Assembly: GCA_016098155.1 (NCBI GenBank)
Contig: JAAAJB010000584.1
Location: 9,704 to 21,732, forward strand
Length of the DNA stretch: 12,029 nucleotides
Reading direction: 5' to 3'
DNA from: Actinomortierella ambigua
Lineage: Eukaryota > Mortierellomycota > Mortierellomycetes > Mortierellales > Mortierellaceae
Shown here: one piece after another, positions 1 through 8,520 of the stretch
How positions within the stretch are numbered: the first letter of the stretch is position 1
How the letters are laid out: the number at the start of each line of letters is the position of its first letter
Program-made: the position numbers and the translations under genes
The notes under the pieces: model-generated
The model's database searches: none
Seen by the model: the letters and a program-made list of their open reading frames with translations, nothing else
Told to the model about the DNA's origin: nothing

Positions 1-80
1 GGGGGGGGGCGCACGATCCCCGGGGAGAAAGGGGCGAAAAACGGGGCGCCGGGGGTAGTGGGGGGGGGGGGGGGGAGCAC
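1..80. repeat. G-rich low-complexity window edge
   Basis: The left edge is dominated by G runs: nine at the start, several G4-G5 blocks up to 55, and an uninterrupted run of 16 G at 60-75. On the minus strand, reading outward, this is C16 followed by ACTACCCCC, very like the right edge. No gene is visible. It may be a real simple repeat, but equally a place where an assembly broke. Confidence 0.85.
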
Positions 81-417
81 AAGCCCGCCATTTTTTTGGC
101 CTCTCTCTCTGTCTCTCTTCCTCTCATTGTATTCACAAAGTCAACCTCAATCTTCGAGGTGATGTCAGACAGCCAAACAAACCACTTTTGTCAGATCCCG
201 CTCCTGTTCTGCCTCTCTCTGTTCTTTCATCTGCCCTTTTTCTTTTGTTGACCCTCAACCTCCCTCTCTTCCTGTATACTCTCTGCACCTGTTCTTTTTC
301 TTTCTTTGACTCAGTTTGGGTTTGTAGGCCTCGTTCCCTTCTTTTTTTTTTGTCTTGCGCTCCCGCCATTTCTTTTTTGGTTTTCTTCCTCTTCCCCCTC
401 CCTACTCCCTGTACTTC
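81..417 (+). promoter_or_regulatory. Upstream/5' leader region of DOT1, pyrimidine-rich
   Basis: This stretch between the G-rich edge and the DOT1 start is strongly CT-rich (CTCTCT near 100-125, long T and C tracts to 415), as is common in fungal promoters and leaders. I see no clear TATA box. It contains one upstream ATG, at 162, and no other ATG before 418. The transcription start cannot be placed from sequence. Confidence 0.6.
162..251 (+). CDS. Possible upstream ORF in the DOT1 leader
   Basis: The ATG at 162 has G at -3 and opens a 29-codon frame ending in TGA at 249-251. It is out of frame with DOT1 and closes 166 nt before the proposed DOT1 start. The peptide would be hydrophobic and rich in Phe, Leu and Cys. 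It is the only ATG upstream of 418, and the DOT1 ATG itself has a weak context (T at -3), so if transcribed this uORF would be met first by scanning ribosomes. Whether it lies inside the mRNA is not known; it may be a chance ORF. Confidence 0.35.
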   Translation: MSDSQTNHFCQIPLLFCLSLFFHLPFFFC

Positions 418-3400
418 ATGTCCAACCCTTACTTGTCATTTCTCAACAGTCTTGGCGGCCCTTCTGCGCACAGCTCCACCTTAAAAAAGCTCGCTAGTAC
501 CTCCAAGGCAAACGACCTTCAAGTGCAGCGAAAACCCACTCCCTCCTCGTCCCTGATTGGCAGCAGCGCAGCTAAATCCTCGTCGTCATCGTCAGCGAAT
601 GGTCACCATCGAACTGCCAGCAACAGCAGCGCCGGTCATACAGGCAGGCACAGCCATCGTCATCATGACAGGAGCGGCAGACATGACAGCGACGACGAGC
701 ATGACAGACGAGGACGTCGACACCAAGGCAGTAGGACTGACAGAGAAGACGAACGACTGGGCCACAGGCGTCAACAAAGCCGTGATGAGGAAGCCTCCTC
801 CCGCTTGAGCAGCCACCACCACCATCACCTCCATCACCACCACCACCACCACCACCACAAGTCAAATGACAGTCGACATGCAGTATTGGACAGGATTGAG
901 AGGCCATCGCGACCACGGGGTAGATCTCGTTCCCGGTCTACAAGTAAAAGTCGACCGAGAAGTCCAGTGGCTACCTCCAACAAGCATCCTCGCCGTAGAA
1001 GCAACAGCAGGGGAAGAGGCCGGGGCCAAAGCGTTGACCGCACCATGGATACGTTGACACCAGAGTCTACTAGGAACCATACAGCCAATGGTCGGTCAAG
1101 AGGTGGACGCAGAAGTAGGAGTAGGAGTCTGGAGAGGCGTGAAGACAGAGACAAAGACAGGGGCAGGAGTAGGCGCTCTGGTCGAAGCAGGAGTAGGAGC
1201 CGAAGCAGGAGCATTTCTAAGACTCGGACAACCTCACGTTCCTCGATTATTGCAAAGGTCAGGAGCAGGAGCAGGAGTAGTAGCAGGAGCAAGAGCAGGA
1301 GTAGCACCCGGAGCCGTAGTCGCAGCCCAAGTCAAGGCATGTCGGCATTACAACGGTCTGAGGAGGCGGCGAAGCCTGTGGAGGCAAGCAGCGCACCGAC
1401 AACTTTACCTTCACTGGAACAAACGACTGAGGCTCATGAGCGCAGTGTCCCACCGCATGATGACGAACGCCTCTCTACTCCACCACCGACAGTCCCACAA
1501 CGGCGCCACTTTCATGAGATTGACGATACGTCGTCTATATCGACTCTGTCCTCGCCAGCGTCCTCGAACAACTACTTTTCTTCTTCGGCGCAATCAACCC
1601 CTATCTCTGGCTCGCCGGTACGCAAGGAGATGACGCCGCTCAAAAAGCGGAAAGTTGATGCACTGTCGTACCAAGACTCCACCATGTCGTCCTCAACCTC
1701 AGTTTCCAACTCTCCATTTTCTTCGGCACCTTCATCTCCTGACCGCCATCAAAATGTCCCCGTAGTGCCATTAGAAGCTATGACCGTCAGTGGCAGTAAC
1801 GGATCGTTAGCAGCAGCAGCAGTGAACAATAACGACCTCCACTCCTCAAAGTCGTTGGCCATGGAGCTCTTTGGGTCGGATGTCGAGGACGATGACGACA
1901 AATTCTCAAAGGCAGTGCGTGGCGTCGACGGGGCAGTGCCAGCAACTGGCGGGGCTATCTCAGGAGCTACAGGAGGAGATATTGTCAAGAAAGCCACTTC
2001 GTTGACAGCAAGCAAAGACCGTGCTGCTGGTGTAGGCATCGCCAAGAAGAGGATCCCTAAGCGTGAGCCCAAGGTTTTGGAGCTGGAGGTGACTAAATCA
2101 GAGAATGGCGAGGACATTGTGCGCACCATCAAATCGACGCCACTTTCGTCGCGAGGTGGACAAGGTTCTGCTGGTGGAAGCAAGGCTGGTCGGAAAGCCA
2201 GCATTGATGGTGGTAACCCAGGACAGGAACGTCGAATGTCGATCATCCACTCTGATCAGATTGTACAAGGGGCGATGGAGCGATACAAGAACCGTAAGTA
2301 TTGCGTTGGGTAATGAGCAACAAAAGTGCTTTTCGAGACTGATTTATTTGTTTTTGCTAACGAATCCACATCGTTTCTGTTAACAGATTTCCACATGCTG
2401 GTCGAGGACTCGGATTCGACAGTAGCCTCAAGCCCTTCTTCGACATCTGCGGACACTATGCACGTTTCTGTCGAGTATCCCGGACCTAATGGACGAGAGA
2501 AGTATGTTTGCTAGTTGGTGTTTCATGTCGCTGATTTTGGCATGTTTAAAGCGTTTTTGACTGACGTGGCCTAACATTGTAATTTCTTCCGCAACATCAA
2601 ATGTACACTCCCCTCCCCCCCCCCCAAAAAAACGATAGATTCACTCTTATGAAGCCATTCTTGAGTCGGTCCAAGACAGAGACAGACGACAAAGACGAGT
2701 ACAACCCAATTGAGGACCTCGTTTGTACAGTCCGCGTTATCGCCTCGCAGTTCTTTCCTGCAGATGAGTACGAGTCTCTGTTTGGCACCCCAACCGAAGG
2801 CCTGCTCCGCAATCTCACCAAATCTAGGAACAGGAAGGATGGAGCCCAATTCCTAAAGGCTGTCGAGGAGTATAACCAACTAATGCGCAGAAGCAAGTCT
2901 TCGGGTGCGATCAGCAAGCAGATTGATAGCTATGGATCCAATTTGCCATACGAGCTCGTCGTGCACATTCTTCAGCAGGTCTATTCCAGGACCGTTGCCT
3001 CCAAGGCCTCCAAGCTAAATCAGTACGAGGCCTTCTCCAACAATGTGTATGGCGAGATCCTTCCCATCCTGACCAGGGAATTTATTCAGCGGACCAAGCT
3101 CACCAAGGACAAGGTCTTTGTTGACTTGGGTTGCGGAATTGGAAATGTTGTTCTGCAGGTTGCACTGCAAACAGGAGCAGAGTCGTATGGCATTGAGATT
3201 ATGGACAACCCAGCCAAGTTTGCCAAGAAGCAATCTCGGGAGTTTGAGGCTCGCACCAAGTATGTCTTTTTTTTTTATGATGACTTTATCATGGACGTCA
3301 AAAAAAAAAATGAGAAAAATTGAAAATGAATGCGGCAAATTTCTGAGGCCGGGAGCTCGATATTCATCTATTGCTGTGTTCCTAACACTCATAATCTTGA

Positions 3401-3854
3401 AATTACTAATAATAGGGCCTACGGATTGACTCACGGCAAGGTTACCATGATTCACGGCGACTTTTTGGACACTCCTGAACTGGCTGGAATTCTTGCGCGC
3501 GCAGACGTGGTGCTGGTCAACAACTACGCGTTCAACTCTGCTCTGAACCAGTCTCTACTACAGCTTTTCCTGGACCTCAAAGAAGGCTGCAAGATCATCT
3601 CTCTCAAGACGTTTGTCTCGTTGGACCACAAGATCACGGTCCGCAACGCTGGTAGCGTGGAGTCGATTCTGAAGGTGAAAAAGTACCCGTATTATACCAA
3701 TGCCGTCTCTTGGACCCACAATGGCGGCGAGTACTTCATCGCGACAGTCGATCGCGCGGAGGTACAGGCTTTTTGGGCGAAGGCAATGGCTAATCCTGCC
3801 ATGCTTGACGATGCGCCAATGGAGCGCCGTACTACTAGTCGCCGGCGTCATTAG
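418..3854 (+). CDS. DOT1: Dot1-type histone H3-K79 methyltransferase (4 exons)
   Basis: Nuclear enzyme that transfers methyl groups from S-adenosylmethionine to histone H3 lysine 79 on nucleosomes. Exons: 418-2293, 2387-2501, 2639-3259, 3416-3854; all introns are GT-AG and the joined frame gives 1016 aa. The C-terminal catalytic domain (about 655-985) has the AdoMet loop DLGCGIG (826-832), the ribose-binding acidic residue in GIEIMDNPAKFA (E850), the catalytic-site motif NNYAF (906-910), GCKIISLK, and SWT near W970. These match the Dot1 family, which lacks a SET domain; as in other fungal Dot1 proteins the catalytic part is C-terminal. The N-terminal half is disordered: a His tract (133-147), an RS-rich segment (about 162-305), a likely NLS, PLKKRKVD (407-414), and an acidic patch near 486-495. 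The start is the first in-frame ATG, in a weak context, so the N-terminus is the least certain part. Convergent with calcineurin B. Confidence 0.93.
814..858 (+). repeat. CAC/CAT trinucleotide repeat encoding a His tract in DOT1
   Basis: An almost pure CAY repeat encodes five His, one Leu, then nine His (DOT1 residues 133-147). It is in frame and within exon 1. Poly-His tracts are known in other proteins to promote targeting to nuclear speckles, which fits the RS-rich segment that follows; for this protein that is inference. Confidence 0.9.
901..1332 (+). repeat. AGGAGY-rich repeat encoding the RS-rich segment of DOT1
   Basis: Imperfect tandem AGGAGC/AGGAGT units (densest at 1107-1130, 1186-1215 and 1260-1310) encode runs of Arg-Ser dipeptides, DOT1 residues about 162-305. 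The hexamer repeat suggests growth by slippage, with some codon variation (CGC/CGT/AGG for Arg) showing that it is not purely recent. The reverse strand of the same DNA gives long Leu-rich open frames, which are artefacts. Confidence 0.85.
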
Positions 3855-4026
3855 TTTTCAGTTTCATGTCGCCTTTCTTAAGCATCTCCCCCCTTCCCTC
3901 ACTCTCCTGTCCACTGTCTGTAGACAAGAACATTTTTTTTAGACGCTTGTTATTCTTGTACTACTCATTCTTGATTCTACGGCTGGCATGTGTGGGTGGG
4001 AAGGGTGTGTGTGTAGGATATTCTTT
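3855..4026. terminator. Convergent 3' region between DOT1 and CNB1
   Basis: Only 172 bp separate the DOT1 stop (3854) from the CNB1 stop (4027 on the minus strand), so both 3' UTRs and poly(A) sites must lie here or overlap the other gene. The stretch holds a T8 run (3932-3939) and a TG-rich tract (about 3988-4017) that reads CA-rich from CNB1. I see no canonical AATAAA on either strand. Confidence 0.6.
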
Positions 4027-5247
4027 TTAAAAACTCTCAAGAGTCATCTGTCGAGCAATATCTGTGTTTTCAACGACGCCACAAAACTCGTCGAAAGAGA
4101 TCTTGCCATCCATGTCCTTATCAGCCTCCATGATGGTCTTGTCGACAATCTGCTGCAGCTGGTTGTCCTTAAGATTGCTGCCAACCATCATCTTCAAGAC
4201 CAAGAACAACTCGCCGTTCGAGATAAAGCCATCACGATCCATGTCGTATACCTTGAAGGCGACTATTGGCAGAAGGGACAAAAAACCACGACAGAAAAAA
4301 AAAAAGCATTTTTATAAGGTGTTTAGTATGTTGAAGAGTATTCATCAAAACAAAACTCCACCGTAGACGGTCATAGGTAATCACCATGACAACGATACCA
4401 ACAGCAGCAGCAACAACAAGAAAAGGAATTTCACAACATGGAACTTACAGCGGAGCTTCTCAATCTTGTTTCCCTTATTACTAAAGGCGCTCAGACCGGC
4501 AATAAACTCCTTAAAGTCGACATCACCGCCGCCGTCCTCGTCCATGATGGCAATCAACCGTGACGCCAAGGGGTTCGTGGCAATCTGGGGGATAGCCAGG
4601 AACTCATCTTTGTCGATCGAGCCTGAGCCATCCTTGTCCAGCTTCATGAACCGCTTGTATAGCCTCTGAATCTCCTCCGCGGTGACTAGAGTCGGATGAC
4701 ATGGGTGTTCAACAGCAAGGAGTGAAAAGAAACATACCATACAAACAGAAATAGAAGAATATGTGTTAGTTTGCATGCAAATACATTGACAAATAGCTTG
4801 CAGATTGAGGGCTCTAGTGTCACCCAGACTTCCTCATGAATATGGCTCGTTTGTCATATCCTGAGAAACAGCGAAAAAAAAAAAAGATGACGTCCCCCCT
4901 CCTCTCTCAAGTGATGATAGGAGGCGCAATGCTTCAAAAGTCCAAACGGGCGGCAGTCCATCCTTGGGTCTTGTGGCACACACCGAGTCAGCCAAGATAC
5001 AGACACGCACTACAATGATCTGGTTGTCCATCTTTACTACCGTGTGTTCTAAAGTTCCTTGAGTCCTGGTAAAAAGGTCTCTCTTGCTCGCTCACTAGAC
5101 ATATTCATGGGAGCTCAGGCATGTGGAGATGCATCTCTTTCATGCAAAGAAAGCCTAGGAAGGGTTAAACAAATGGGTAGAATGCCTCTGCTTACAGTTG
5201 GTGTCGCGGACCATCTCCTCGAGAGGCTGTGATGCTCCTTGTCCCAT
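4027..5247 (-). CDS. CNB1: Calcineurin B, regulatory subunit (3 exons)
   Basis: Ca2+-binding regulatory subunit of the calcineurin phosphatase (PP2B), which pairs with the catalytic A subunit and calmodulin to dephosphorylate targets such as Crz1-type factors. Exons on the minus strand: 5247-5196, 4685-4449, 4262-4027; the introns (510 and 186 nt) are GT-AG in phase 1, and the joined frame gives 174 aa, the usual family length. The N-terminus MGQGAS is a canonical myristoylation signal, and the start has a strong context (GCCATGG). Four complete EF-hand loops are present at 34-45 ([12 protein letters not shown]), 66-77 ([12 protein letters not shown]), 103-114 ([12 protein letters not shown]) and 144-155 ([12 protein letters not shown]), each with Asp at position 1 and Glu at position 12, so all should bind Ca2+. 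The junctions restore DTN-F-TAEEI and KLR-F-AFKVYD exactly. Intron 1 is by far the longest in the window. Confidence 0.97.
4686..5195 (-). other. Long first intron of CNB1 (510 nt)
   Basis: Donor GTAAGC follows codon 17 plus one base; the acceptor CTCTAG lies just before the TCACC that resumes the frame. The other introns here are 88-188 nt. No further calcineurin B exon fits, because the protein is continuous across it. Near its 3' end an ATG at 4776 is in frame with exon 2 (see findings). No RNA gene or other coding potential was recognised inside. Confidence 0.85.
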
Positions 5248-5675
5248 GGCGAATAGTTGGATGTATGTGGATTTTAAGAATGTGTCCAAATGAAAGGAGT
5301 AAACTTGATGAAAGGAAGGGAAAAAAAAAAGAACGGAGTGGTGTGGTGTGTGGAGAAGAATGCAAAAAAGTGCCCAGGGGGGACAAAAAAAGGAGGGGGG
5401 AGGGAGAGGCGCGAGGTGCACAGCTTTCTTTTTTTCTTCCAGCCACTCTTTGCAAACTTTCCACGCTCTCCCTCACTCCCCGAGCTTAGCCCCTTCCCTT
5501 CCCTTCCCTACTTTCTTTGAATAACCCATGCGATTCGGAGGTCCATTGTACTCGTCACACATAAAAACAGCAAACAGTCATCTGTTGTCTGGAAGGAAAT
5601 GCCTTCACATCAAGGGTATCAGGGGATATTAGACAAAAAGGTATTTTAGAAAGAAAAAAAAAGAGAAGGCCTCTA
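5248..5675 (-). promoter_or_regulatory. Region between SLC33A1 stop and CNB1 start
   Basis: These 428 bp sit between two tandem minus-strand genes and must hold the SLC33A1 3' end and the CNB1 promoter and leader. Read on the minus strand it has mixed CT-rich tracts in the 150 nt nearest CNB1, and GGGAA repeats further upstream (5508-5490). No clear TATA box or AATAAA is visible. Short open frames here are low-complexity and not convincing. Confidence 0.6.
5490..5508 (-). promoter_or_regulatory. Perfect G-quadruplex motif upstream of CNB1
   Basis: On the minus strand, the CNB1 coding strand, four G tracts (G3, G3, G3, G4) are separated by three identical AA loops. This is a textbook short-loop intramolecular quadruplex sequence, about 245-260 nt upstream of the CNB1 ATG. 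It is also a pentamer microsatellite (GGGAA), so it may have no function. Confidence 0.6.
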
Positions 5676-8114
5676 CTATTCGCGTGGCAGTTTCCACAAC
5701 TTGGGGCTCAATGCTAAGACAGTAACGAGAAGCAACCAGGGTACGATTAGATGTCAGTGCACCTTCTATTTCATCATATCCAATGGGTTTGTTGAAGACA
5801 ACGCAAAAAGGGGAGACTGTTCTTTTACCTTCCAAGTAACGGATCGTGGGTGCAATGTAGAATACGAGCAATAGTCCGCCAATCGCGACGCACATCGAGC
5901 TGACAAGGTAGTAACCATCTTGATAACTTACGCATTCGCCTCCCATCTGCTCGCACATCGACTTGCCTGGTTCCGTCACACACGAAATGGCTAGATTGTG
6001 ATGTCACCAAAATAGAAACGCAAGAAGTCAGGTCGTCTGTCAAAAAAAAAAAAGTTTGATTCGCATCTCTGTGGCACGTCAACCATGGTCTCCTCTTCCT
6101 TCCCCTCCCCCCTCCTTCCCGTTGATGTCTTACGTTGGGCATCCTTGCCAAGTAGAGAGCAGGTTGCCACTGTAAAGTGGTCGACAGCCTCAAGGACAAA
6201 GAAACGAGGCCAGGTGCCGCCAAAGTTGCTCAGAGTGTTTAGCAGCTATTAAAAATATCGAAGAAAAAAAAATTAGAAAAAGTGGCTAAATAAACCATTG
6301 AAAATTCATGAACACGCAACCTTGAAAACTTACCGTCATGTAGGTGCCGCCGATCACAGGGTCAGCAATGACGGTCATGAACGCGCCCATGCTAACAAAG
6401 GCAACGGTGCTAGTGAACGACGTGGCAACAGTGGTAGCAAGGACCATGAAGAAGTACGAGGACGTCACAACACCATCCGCAGGGAAGTTGTACACCAGCG
6501 TCATAGCGATCACGCAGCATGCCAGATGTGCAAAGAAGGCCCACAGCCACTGTGTGATAGTTGGTGATAACACATACGCAAGTCGTCACAACAAAAGCGG
6601 GCAATAAGGTTAGCAAGATATGGGCACTGAGAATGCAGGGTCCGCGCCTGTCTAAAACATGTGCAACAGTGGTCGGCATCACTGAAAGAAAAAAAAAGAA
6701 AAACTTACAGGTCTCAATGGCCGTGCACCAGTGCTCCAACGGACAGCATAATAACCAAAAATGATCTGGAAGGGGAAATCAATCAAGACAGCCAGCGCAA
6801 GGTCCTCCTTGCTGAAGCCCTTCTCAAGCAACTTGAGCGCCGTGACGGCATCGTTGGCAATGAATCCAATCTTGGCGGTCAAAAGGACCAACATGAAGCT
6901 CTTCATGTGTGGGAGGCGGATGATACGCATGATGATCTTGTAGACCGACTTGATGTCAATGTCCGACTCGTCCGAGGGCACCCGCTCCTCCTTCTTCCAG
7001 AAGACAAGCCAAAAGGTGATGGCAAAGTAGACCATGGACCAGAAGCGCAGGTAGCCGCCGAGGGGCACCAGGCCCGTCTCATGTGGCTCTGAGCGGAAGT
7101 ACTTGTTGGAGAACTCGGGCGAGTTAAAGGCGAGGAAGACGGTGAAGGAAAGGAAGTAGCCAGTGTTGAGGCCGATGGTCTGCGCAGTGGAGGCGTAGGA
7201 AACGTTTTCCTTGGACAGGAGCGTCAAGGCCCAGCCATCGACGGCAATGTCCTGAGTTGCGCAGAAGAAGATGACGACGAAGAATACAACGGTGAGGGTG
7301 CCAACGGCAATCTCCTCCTGGGCCATCCAGGTCTCAATGTTGACGCCAAGCCAGAGGAAAAGGCAGCCCGTCAGCAGCTGGATGGGGACGATCCAAGACT
7401 TGCGGCGGCCAAAGTTCTTGTTGTAGATGGCGTCGACGATGGGTGACCACAAGAACTTCATGCTGTATGGGTAATGGGCGAGCGAGAAGATACCGATCTG
7501 CGAGTAGCTCATCTTTGCCTTGAGTAGGAAGGGAATGCTACCAAAGGTCAGGCCCACCGGGACACCCTGCAACAGATCTGATGTTGATTTGGTGCACGAT
7601 AATGATGGCGAACAAATCACAAAGGCCACATCCCACGGCGTTGGTATCAAATTAATATATGCTTCTGCAGCTGGAGGGGAGGGGAGTGCTCGGTCCCTGC
7701 GTAATTGTGAGGGCATGGCATTGCATTGCATGGCACATTGAGAAACTTACATAGAACGACGAGCAGGATGAAGTTGCCCATATCCTTCGGGCTCATGTGC
7801 TGCAGGCTAGACTCCTTGTCATCCAGGCCATGAAAGTCGTCGTCCTGCGTGGCCAATGATGATGCATCTGCTCCACGCTGGGTCATCATGAGCTCCTCGC
7901 GCTCCTCATCCTGGAGGAGGGCGTCGCCGCGCTTCTTGAGGGTCAGCATGGAGGGCGACTCCGCGGTGGGGTTGTTGACAGCAGTAGAGTGACCGGTGGT
8001 AGAAGAAGGGGAGGAGGAGGAAGAGGGACGAGTACCGTTGGCGTGTTTGTTAGTCGAGTCTCCAGACTGTGGAGAGGCGGATGAAGACAATTCAGCCTCT
8101 GTTTTTCTGGACAT
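5676..8114 (-). CDS. SLC33A1: Acetyl-CoA transporter, SLC33A1/AT-1 family (6 exons)
   Basis: Multi-pass membrane protein of the acetyl-CoA transporter family, which in animals moves cytosolic acetyl-CoA into the ER lumen for acetylation. Minus-strand exons: 8114-7751, 7577-6709, 6549-6334, 6245-6134, 5990-5829, 5713-5676; all introns are GT-AG and the protein is 586 aa. About 110 Ser- and acid-rich cytosolic residues precede a dozen or so hydrophobic segments. Family signatures, in order: LLQGVPVGL (123-131), SPIVDAIY then NFGRRKSW (166-183), ATQDIAVDGWAL (228-239), DPVIGGTYMT (474-483) continuing into LLNTLSNFGGTWP (484-496), and a Cys-containing loop CEQMGGEC (533-540). The last exon is only 38 nt; its acceptor was chosen because it yields the family-like ending ALSPKLWK and has CTGAC/CTAAT branch-point candidates. 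An acceptor at 5766 would give a longer, less family-like tail. The start ATG has a mediocre context (C at -3). Confidence 0.95.
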
Positions 8115-8167
8115 GAGGGGTGGAAGAATGTAGCGGGGTTGGCGTGGAACGACAACCCAAAGGAACA

Positions 8168-8193
8168 GGGGATGGGGGTGAAAAGGGGGTGGG
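8168..8193 (+). promoter_or_regulatory. G-quadruplex motif near the SLC33A1 start
   Basis: On the plus strand four G runs (G4 at 8168-8171, G5 at 8174-8178, G5 at 8185-8189, G3 at 8191-8193) are separated by loops of 2, 6 and 1 nt. It lies 54-79 bp upstream of the SLC33A1 ATG, on that gene's template strand. The motif is visible directly; function is unknown. Confidence 0.5.
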
Positions 8194-8520
8194 TATGCAA
8201 ACTCGATCTAAAAGAGAGACGGAGAGAGTGAGAGGGTGCAAGGTGCACAGACGACGAATGAATGTCGTGGGGGAGATGGAAGCTGAAAGGGAAGGAGGTG
8301 AAGGTGAGGAAAGGAAAAGAAAAAAAAAAGAGATCAGGTTAGGTGGGGTGGGTTGGTGGTCCCTGTGGGTTGGGTCAAAGTTCTCAAGACGAGCGAACAA
8401 ATCTGTCTCTGCTGTCTCCACGTCGGTGGACCTCATTTGTTGCGGCCAACAAAAAAAAACTGCACAGATACATAACTTGCTGCGTAGCGTCGTAGCTCTC
8501 TCCTGTCTCCTCTGCTGCTG

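Noticed and set aside
188..484. 98-codon plus-strand open frame upstream of DOT1
   Set aside because: It begins at TTG, is hydrophobic only because the DNA is CT-rich, and overlaps the DOT1 start in another frame.
834..1307. 157-codon minus-strand open frame, almost all Leu and Arg
   Set aside because: It is the reverse reading of the RS- and His-encoding repeat of DOT1; its composition is wholly explained by that repeat.
1749..2246. 165-codon minus-strand open frame opposite DOT1 exon 1
   Set aside because: No recognisable domain; it overlaps a coding frame continuous with a conserved protein.
5229..5520. Plus-strand open frames opposite the CNB1 upstream region
   Set aside because: Purine-rich low-complexity translations with no family resemblance, antisense to the CNB1 leader.
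6661..7092. 143-codon plus-strand open frame opposite the acetyl-CoA transporter
   Set aside because: Antisense shadow of a conserved membrane-protein exon; no domain.
5676..8114. A functional link between the acetyl-CoA transporter and Dot1 or calcineurin because they are neighbours
   Set aside because: Gene order in fungi is weak evidence of shared function; nothing in the sequence (shared motifs, co-oriented operon-like spacing) supports it.
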